The position numbers and the translations under genes are program-made. From Rhodothermales bacterium (lineage in GTDB: Bacteria; Bacteroidota; Rhodothermia; Rhodothermales; UBA10348): a DNA stretch of 40,946 nucleotides. The DNA lies in assembly GCA_028284865.1 (NCBI GenBank), contig JANQQV010000010.1, positions 1 through 40,946 of the forward strand, written 5' to 3'. This document shows positions 36,258-40,946 of the stretch, in pieces. The notes under the pieces are model-generated. The model was not told the origin of the DNA, ran no database searches, and saw only the letters and a program-made list of their open reading frames with translations. Position 1 is the stretch's first letter, and the number at the start of each line of letters is the position of its first letter.

Positions 36258-37495
36258 CTGAGCCGCTGACGACATATCATCCGCTGTTCCAGATGTGGCC
36301 GACCCGACTGCTCAGGCGTGGTTTCGCACTTGGGCTGATGCTCCTGGTGCTGCTGATCAGTTCAGGACAGCAGACCGTCAACGCGCAGCAGCTCAGTGAG
36401 ACCGAGCAACGATTGATCGAGTTGAGAGAGGAAATCGCCGAGGAGGAGCGGCTTTTGGCCGAAGCCGAACAGCAGGAGCAGCGCCAGCAGAATCGTCTTT
36501 CCGATCTGAACCGGCAATTGTCCCTTCGCGAGGAGCTGGTTCGCACCTACAATGAGCGCATCGAGCAGCTGATTGGTGAGCGCGATTCGCTTCAACAGTC
36601 CATTTCGGCACTCAACCTTGAGCTCGAGCAGCTGCGCGAAGACTATCAGCAACGTGCTTCGCATGCGTATCGATACGGGCGCCAGCACGATGCCGCCCTT
36701 ATCCTGTCTGCATCATCGATCAACCAGATGCTGGTGCGCATCAACTATCTGCGCCGCTTCTCACAAGAGCGACGCACGCGTCTGGATGGACTGAAAGCCA
36801 CGACGGAGTCTTTGACCACCCGTCGAACCGAGATGCAGAGCAAGCTGGTGGACACCGAGGTTATGCTCAACTCGGTTGATCAGGAGCAGGCCAACCTGGC
36901 CGGACTACTCAATTCCGTGCGCGCAGAAATCCGTTCGATTCGGGAGGAGAAGGCTACGCGAGCGGAATCGATCGAGGAGAAACGGACGATGGAGCAAGAA
37001 CTGGTCGAACAGATCCAGTCCTTGATCAACGCTGGCAACGAAAACCGGGTCACCGGAAATGACGTGGCCATCCTGGCCGAATTGACGGCCTCCTTCGAAG
37101 GAGCCAGGGGAATGCTGCCCTGGCCGGCTGAGGGCGCCGTCATCGAACCGTTCGGCGACATCGTGCATCCAGAATTCGGCACCCGCACTCCGAATCCGGG
37201 CATTCTCATCAATACGGGCGCTTCCATGGAAGTCATGGCCGCCTTCGGTGGTCGGGTATCCACCATCGATATCATTCCCGACATGGGCCGTTTCGCGATC
37301 ATCGAGCACGGAGGCTTCCACACCGTTTACGGCAATCTGTCGCTCTTCTATGTAAGCGAAGGGGATCAGGTAGAGATCGGACAGCTGATTGGCCGATCAG
37401 GAACGGATGCGGAGCCACGTGGAGAGTCCGTGTTCTTTGCCGTCTTCCAGGACGGCCAGCCAGTCGATCCACAGCAATGGCTTGCCCGTCGATAA
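36254..37495 (+). CDS. envC: EnvC-like murein hydrolase activator with catalytically degenerate LytM domain
   Basis: 413 residues from ATG 36254, chosen because it forms an ATGA overlap with the preceding stop. An upstream in-frame ATG at 36236 is less likely. A signal or anchor helix (GFALGLMLLVLLISSGQQ) is followed by about 230 residues of charged coiled coil (SETEQRLIELREEIAEEERL onward) with a break around YGRQHDAALILSASS, the classic EnvC hairpin that binds FtsX. The C-terminal LytM/M23 domain (about 290-413) starts LPWPAEGAVIEPFG. The zinc ligands are gone: the HxGxD site reads NPGILINTG and the HxH site reads ESVFFAVFQ. It should thus activate amidases rather than cleave wall itself, as EnvC does at the septum. 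A candidate client amidase is encoded at 19107-20126. Confidence 0.92.
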   Translation: MTEPLTTYHPLFQMWPTRLLRRGFALGLMLLVLLISSGQQTVNAQQLSETEQRLIELREEIAEEERLLAEAEQQEQRQQNRLSDLNRQLSLREELVRTYNERIEQLIGERDSLQQSISALNLELEQLREDYQQRASHAYRYGRQHDAALILSASSINQMLVRINYLRRFSQERRTRLDGLKATTESLTTRRTEMQSKLVDTEVMLNSVDQEQANLAGLLNSVRAEIRSIREEKATRAESIEEKRTMEQELVEQIQSLINAGNENRVTGNDVAILAELTASFEGARGMLPWPAEGAVIEPFGDIVHPEFGTRTPNPGILINTGASMEVMAAFGGRVSTIDIIPDMGRFAIIEHGGFHTVYGNLSLFYVSEGDQVEIGQLIGRSGTDAEPRGESVFFAVFQDGQPVDPQQWLARR

Positions 37496-37554
37496 CGACT
37501 TCTGGCGCATGACTCTGCATTGCATTGGCTGGGGGCGACCCGTAGCTTGAATTC

Positions 37555-38199
37555 ATGGCAGGAAGAAAGGTCATCAGTGAACGGGACGTGCGCGAGGCGA
37601 AGTCCGAGGGACGATCAGCGGTGATCGTCCCCGCAAATGCCATTGTGACGGCGCTGGCAGAAGACACTGCACGCAGTCTCGGCATCACCTTTCAGTCCGA
37701 ATCGCACCATGTCGCAGATCAGCCTCCGGGCCAAGCACCGGAAAATCCTGCGATCTGCATCGGCTCCGATCATGGCGGCTTCGCCCTGAAATCGGAAGTG
37801 ATCAAGAAACTCGAAGCGGCCGGTCACACGGTGATCGATGTCGGGACCGACTCGCCTGCCTCCTGCGACTACCCGGACTTCGCGTATGCGGTGGCAAACC
37901 TTGTGGCAAATGGCAAAGCGGGGCGCGGCATCATGATTGATGGCGTGGGTGTCGGAAGTGCGATCGCGTGCAACAAGGTCCCAGGAGTTCGCGCGGCGTG
38001 TGGCTACACCGAGTTTGCTGCTTGGAATGCCAGAGCCCATAACAACGCCAACGTCCTCACACTTGGCAGTCGTGCGATGGGCATCGAGGTCGTGCATCGC
38101 ATCGTTGACGTCTTCCTGTCGACCGATTTCGAAGGTGGACGCCACGAGCGACGTGTGCGGAAGATGCAGGATATCGAGGATCGCTTCCTGCGACGATAG
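37555..38199 (+). CDS. RpiB/LacA/LacB-family sugar-phosphate isomerase-like protein with N-terminal extension
   Basis: 214 residues. Residues about 66-210 are the RpiB fold: CIGSDHGGFALKSEVIKKL, TVIDVGTDSPASCDYPDFA, IMIDGVGVGSAIACNKVPGVRAA and ARAHNNANVLTLGSR, so the phosphate- and sugar-binding parts are kept. The general-base Cys of E. coli RpiB (in CGTGIG) is Asp129 here. Residues 1-60 are an extension not found in housekeeping RpiB: GRKVISERDVREAKSEG and VPANAIVTALAEDTARSLGI. The pattern suggests a subfamily whose substrate is not settled, possibly another aldose phosphate. It is followed 96 bases later by lpdA, with no obvious functional link. Confidence 0.87.
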   Translation: MAGRKVISERDVREAKSEGRSAVIVPANAIVTALAEDTARSLGITFQSESHHVADQPPGQAPENPAICIGSDHGGFALKSEVIKKLEAAGHTVIDVGTDSPASCDYPDFAYAVANLVANGKAGRGIMIDGVGVGSAIACNKVPGVRAACGYTEFAAWNARAHNNANVLTLGSRAMGIEVVHRIVDVFLSTDFEGGRHERRVRKMQDIEDRFLRR

Positions 38200-38295
38200 A
38201 GCAGATCCGTATTCACCCGCTCTCAATAGCTGGGCTGGATCCGCACCGTATTTTTCAGTTTCCCGGAACGTTCACTCTAATTCCGATTCCAGTCC

Positions 38296-39708
38296 ATGGC
38301 TTACGACGTCATCGTTATCGGCTCCGGCCCCGGCGGCTACGAAACCGCTATCCGCGCCACCCAGCTCGGCCTCAAGACGGCCATCGTTGAGAAGAACAAG
38401 CTCGGCGGTGTCTGCTTGAACATCGGCTGTATTCCTACCAAAGCCCTCCTCAAGAGCGCCGAGATCATGGAGTACACAAAGCACCTCGACGCTTACGGTC
38501 TGTCTGCTGAAGGCACGATCAAAGCCGAGTTCGACAAGGTCATCGGCCGCAGCCGCGATGTTGCTGGCAAGATGAACAAGGGTGTCGACTACCTGATGAA
38601 CAAGAACAAGATCGATGTTCATTACGGCCACGCTCGCCTGGCAGGCGGCGGAAAAGTCGAGATTGAGCCTTCGACTGACATGGACGGCAAGAAGGTGGGC
38701 AAGAAAGAGACCATCTCCGGAAAGCACATCATCGTGGCTACCGGTGCTCGCCCACGCGAAATCCCTTCGCTTCCGTTCGACGGCGAGAAGATCATCTCCT
38801 CGAAAGAAGCTCTTCTCCAGACCAAGCGTCCTGGAAAGCTGGTGATTTGCGGCGCTGGCGCCATCGGTGTCGAATTCGCCTACTTCTACCACCACATGGG
38901 CGCTGACGTCACGGTCATCGAGCTGCAGGATCGCATGGTCCCGGTAGAAGACAAGGATGTAAGCCGCGAATTGGCTCGTGCTTTCAAAAAGTCGGGCATC
39001 AAGGTCATGACCGGTGCAATGGTCAAATCGGTCGACACGAAGTCCAAGACGCTGAAAGTGACGGTCGAGACCAAGAAGGGCGATGAGGTCATCGAATGTG
39101 ACCAGGTCCTTTCCGCCGTTGGAGTCGTGGGCAACATCGAAGATCTGGGCCTCGAGAAAGTCGGCGTCAAAACCGATCGTGGTGCCATCGTGATCAACGA
39201 GTGGTGCGAGACCAACGTCCCAGGTATCTACGCCATTGGCGACGTGGCTGGCCCGCCGTGGCTCGCTCACAAAGCCAGTCACGAAGGTGTCATCTGCGTC
39301 GAGAAAATTGCAGGCGAAGGCACACACCCGCTCAACAAGAACAACATCCCCGGCTGTACCTACTGCCAACCGCAGATCGCTTCCGTTGGTTACACGGAGG
39401 AAGCGGCGAAGGAAGCGGGCTACGAGCTGAAGGTCGGCAAATTCCCGTTCACGGCATCTGGTAAGGCGTCGGCGATGGGCCACAACGAAGGCTTCGTCAA
39501 AGTCATTTACGATGCCAAGTACGGCGAATTCCTCGGCTGCCACATCATTGGCTATGACGCCACGGAAATGATCGCTGAAGCCGTGACGGCGCGAACGCTG
39601 GAAACGACTGCGCATGAGATTATGGAGTCCATCCACCCGCACCCGACCCTGTCCGAAGCCGTGATGGAAGCCACCCGTGCAGCCTACGGTGTGCCGATCA
39701 ACATCTAG
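38296..39708 (+). CDS. lpdA: Dihydrolipoyl dehydrogenase
   Basis: 470 residues, full length for the E3 component of pyruvate, 2-oxoglutarate and branched-chain dehydrogenase complexes and of the glycine cleavage system. It shows the FAD-binding GSGPGGYETA (residues 9-18), the redox disulfide in GGVCLNIGCIPTK (Cys40, Cys45), an NAD-binding segment CGAGAIGVEFAYFYHHMGADV, the second FAD contact GIYAIGDVAGPPWLAHKA and the catalytic His449-Glu454 pair in HPHPTLSEA. It reoxidises dihydrolipoamide with NAD. No acyltransferase or decarboxylase genes lie in the window, so it probably serves several complexes. Codon use is strongly biased to C/G in third position, which suggests high expression. A hairpin follows the stop. 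Confidence 0.98.
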   Translation: MAYDVIVIGSGPGGYETAIRATQLGLKTAIVEKNKLGGVCLNIGCIPTKALLKSAEIMEYTKHLDAYGLSAEGTIKAEFDKVIGRSRDVAGKMNKGVDYLMNKNKIDVHYGHARLAGGGKVEIEPSTDMDGKKVGKKETISGKHIIVATGARPREIPSLPFDGEKIISSKEALLQTKRPGKLVICGAGAIGVEFAYFYHHMGADVTVIELQDRMVPVEDKDVSRELARAFKKSGIKVMTGAMVKSVDTKSKTLKVTVETKKGDEVIECDQVLSAVGVVGNIEDLGLEKVGVKTDRGAIVINEWCETNVPGIYAIGDVAGPPWLAHKASHEGVICVEKIAGEGTHPLNKNNIPGCTYCQPQIASVGYTEEAAKEAGYELKVGKFPFTASGKASAMGHNEGFVKVIYDAKYGEFLGCHIIGYDATEMIAEAVTARTLETTAHEIMESIHPHPTLSEAVMEATRAAYGVPINI

Positions 39709-39761
39709 ACCTACCAGCGTTGCACACCATCGCTGAGCAGATTGCCAACCTGAGTTGGTGA

Positions 39762-39797
39762 GCAGGCGGGCCTCCGAATGGAGGCACGCCCGCTTTC
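39762..39797 (+). terminator. Probable terminator after lpdA
   Basis: GCGGGCCTCC pairs with GGAGGCACGCCCGC across a 4-base loop (GAAT) with a small bulge (AC), followed by TTTCATTG. It lies about 55 bases after the lpdA stop and before the cupin gene. The short T tract makes it weaker than the other two. Confidence 0.6.
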
Positions 39798-39869
39798 ATT
39801 GTTGGCCTTCTCGCACGAATTCGGTTAGGTTGGATTCACGTCATTTCGACTCATCCACCCAACGGTACA

Positions 39870-40271
39870 GTGCGATTCTGTCTCACCCTGTTCTTGATTG
39901 TCCTGTTCACCCCACTCTCCGTTCAGGCCCAAATGGTGGGAATCGAAGTAACGGTGTTGCAGCGAACCACCGTCAGTGATAATCCTGATCTGGAGTCCGT
40001 GACCATCAAGGCTGTCTTTGCGCCGGGAGCTACAACGGGTTGGCATACCCATCCAGGTGATGAATACGCGGTCGTGCTGAGTGGACAACTCACACTCCGA
40101 TCGCATGATGGCGAAGAGAGGACCGTCTCGTCTGATTCGGCCTATCACAATCATCGCGGCATCGTCCACGAAACCGTCAATACGACCGATGAGCCCGCCA
40201 CGATCACGGCGACCTTCATTCTGAAGAAGGGTGAGCCCATTTCCGTTCCCTGGTCAGAATCGGACCATTAG
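39870..40271 (+). CDS. Exported single-domain cupin protein
   Basis: 133 residues from GTG 39870, which begins a good signal peptide (RFCLTLFLIVLFTPLSVQAQ). The mature protein is one small cupin barrel: motif 1 is GWHTHPGDEYAVVLSG with His, His and Glu metal ligands. The second motif, around YHNHRGIVHETVNTTDEPA, supplies a further His. Small cupins of this sort bind Mn, Fe or Zn and may be enzymes, sensors or storage proteins; activity cannot be assigned. The gene stands 146 bases before the Cys-rich microprotein and 264 before the sigma factor gene on the same strand. Cupins can be anti-sigma partners (ChrR type), but the export signal here argues against a cytoplasmic anti-sigma role. Confidence 0.82.
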   Translation: MRFCLTLFLIVLFTPLSVQAQMVGIEVTVLQRTTVSDNPDLESVTIKAVFAPGATTGWHTHPGDEYAVVLSGQLTLRSHDGEERTVSSDSAYHNHRGIVHETVNTTDEPATITATFILKKGEPISVPWSESDH

Positions 40272-40417
40272 CCGGCCATTCGAAGGGTTTGCGTCTTTTC
40301 GGGAAAGCCACCGTCTATGAGGGTGAACACGGTATCGCAGTCAGCAGAAAACACGTCAACACGCGTTCGAAACCTGAAGCGGTAGCCAACATCATCCAAA
40401 CCAAATCGGTGATCATC

Positions 40418-40522
40418 ATGTTGAACATTTTCCTGGGTCCACTTGAAGTCGAGTCCTGCTGCAACAGTGGTTGCTGTGGCGACGGTGGCGGTTGTTGCGG
40501 AGGCGGCGGAGGCTGCTGCTGA
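40418..40522 (+). CDS. Cys/Gly-rich microprotein (34 residues) upstream of a SigZ-like sigma factor
   Basis: The ATG at 40418 opens 34 codons: a 13-residue leader (MLNIFLGPLEVES) and a tail holding four Cys-Cys pairs at residues 14-15, 19-20, 26-27 and 33-34, separated by Gly-rich spacers of 3, 5 and 5 residues. In total there are 8 Cys and 11 Gly, and the protein ends in Cys. Both Cys codons and varied Gly codons are used, which speaks for selection on the peptide rather than a simple DNA repeat. An in-frame TTG at 40289 would lengthen it to 77 residues. The stop is 13 bases before the sigma-factor ATG, so the two are probably co-transcribed. It could bind metal (metallothionein-like), be a redox sensor, or be a modified peptide precursor. 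I recognise no family. Confidence 0.55.
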   Translation: MLNIFLGPLEVESCCNSGCCGDGGGCCGGGGGCC

Positions 40523-40535
40523 GATCTGATTCCAT

Positions 40536-40946
40536 ATGGAAGCATCCAACATCAAATGGAATGAACACCGCACCCGTCTCCTGGCCTACGTCAGGAGACG
40601 GGTTGCTGTCATGGAGGATGCGGAAGACCTCGTTCAGGACATCCTGTTCAAAGCAGCGCGCGGCACCGGTCAAATCCGATCGGAAGATCGCCTTGAAGCG
40701 TGGCTGTACGGCATTGCTCGTACCACGCTAATCGATCACTACCGCAAACACCGAGCTCCGACAGAGTCATTGACCTCCGAACCGGTCGCAGAGGAAGAGA
40801 TCGAAGACAGTATTCAGGCCATCGCCGGCTGCCTGGAGCCCTTCATCCAGGAATTGGAGCCGGCATATCGGGACGCCCTGGTATTGGCAGATCTGCATCG
40901 ACTACCGCAGGCAGAGGTGGCCGAGCGGCTCGGCATCTCGCTTTCG
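40536..40946 (+). CDS. sigZ: ECF sigma factor, SigZ-like, truncated by window edge
   Basis: 137 codons are open from ATG 40536 to the edge, covering region 2 (HRTRLLAYVRRRVAVMEDAEDLVQDILFK and RLEAWLYGIARTTLIDHYRKH) and most of region 4 (CLEPFIQELEPAYRDALVLADLH, then RLPQAEVAERLGISLS). The DAEDLVQD, AWLYGIARxxxIDHYR and ExAERLGxS patterns are those of SigZ-type ECF factors rather than classical RpoE. In that family the C-terminus usually carries a Cys cluster, which would lie beyond the window. No anti-sigma gene precedes it; instead a Cys-rich microprotein gene is 13 bases upstream, which makes a thiol- or metal-related stimulus plausible (inference). Confidence 0.85.
   Translation, partial: MEASNIKWNEHRTRLLAYVRRRVAVMEDAEDLVQDILFKAARGTGQIRSEDRLEAWLYGIARTTLIDHYRKHRAPTESLTSEPVAEEEIEDSIQAIAGCLEPFIQELEPAYRDALVLADLHRLPQAEVAERLGISLS

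Noticed and set aside
38272..39642. 456-codon open frame on the minus strand opposite lpdA
   Set aside because: It is a shadow of the strongly C/G-third-position codon use of lpdA. Its translation is full of low-meaning Asp/Val/His runs and matches no domain, whereas the plus strand encodes a textbook dihydrolipoyl dehydrogenase.
39825..40169. Minus-strand frame of 114 codons opposite the cupin gene
   Set aside because: No domain and no export signal; the plus strand gives a complete exported cupin with metal-binding motifs.
40471..40731. Plus-strand frame of 86 codons overlapping the Cys-rich microprotein and the sigma factor
   Set aside because: It runs out of frame through the well-supported sigma-factor gene and gives an Arg/Leu-rich product typical of a shifted GC-rich repeat.

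Overview
The window looks like a chromosomal segment of a marine or otherwise moderately salt-adapted member of the Rhodothermota/Bacteroidota side of the tree (inference). The clues are a multicopper oxidase ending in a Por/T9SS-type C-terminal sorting domain, the TPR - DUF4292-like lipoprotein - EnvC block familiar from Bacteroidota-type genomes, many exported acidic proteins, fairly high G+C and few Shine-Dalgarno sequences. No phage, transposon, CRISPR array, tRNA or rRNA was seen. Coding density is high, and no gap between genes exceeds about 285 bases.

Layout. 1-2781 (-): the N-terminal 927 residues of a very large exported beta-helix/DUF11-type surface protein that runs off the left edge. 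3064-7040 (-): a tightly overlapping metal-uptake operon of lipoprotein binding protein, ATPase and two permeases. Both permeases carry a C-terminal winged-helix domain, and a 20-bp perfect-arm palindrome lies upstream. 7247-8371 (-): a TolB-like beta-propeller lipoprotein, with three 16-bp tandem repeats upstream and a divergent thioredoxin-TPR protein (CnoX type, 8614-9414). 9462-13066 (-): a BmrCD-like heterodimeric ABC exporter. 13258-15037 (+): a GAF-PP2C phosphatase and a STAS antagonist (partner switching without its kinase), closed by a strong terminator. 15259-16456 (+): a double ABM-fold protein and a small unknown. 16469-17182 (-): an outer-membrane barrel, divergent from the multicopper oxidase (17379-19106). 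That gene abuts a convergent cell-wall amidase (19107-20126).

20217-29436 (+) is the most striking block. It encodes a 1.6-kb-codon TPR-CHAT protease, an overlapping caspase-fold protease with a DUF4384-like tail, and an M48 metalloprotease with TPRs. All have N-terminal export signals, and the block ends at a strong terminator. Its coherence suggests a periplasmic or surface proteolytic system built from two clan-CD peptidases plus a zinc protease.

29574-31007 (-) is an M28 carboxypeptidase-Q-like peptidase. It is followed by a stand-alone TfoX C-terminal domain overlapping a small outer-membrane-like gene, a 15-bp minisatellite, and a glutamate-cysteine-ligase-like/CBS fusion (-). 34183-37495 (+) is the ATGA-coupled TPR/DUF4292-like/EnvC operon for envelope and septal wall work. 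37555-39708 (+) holds an RpiB-family variant and dihydrolipoyl dehydrogenase. The right end has an exported cupin, a 34-residue Cys/Gly-rich microprotein with four CC pairs, and the start of a SigZ-like ECF sigma factor cut by the window edge.

All functional statements come from reading motifs by eye. No database search was possible.
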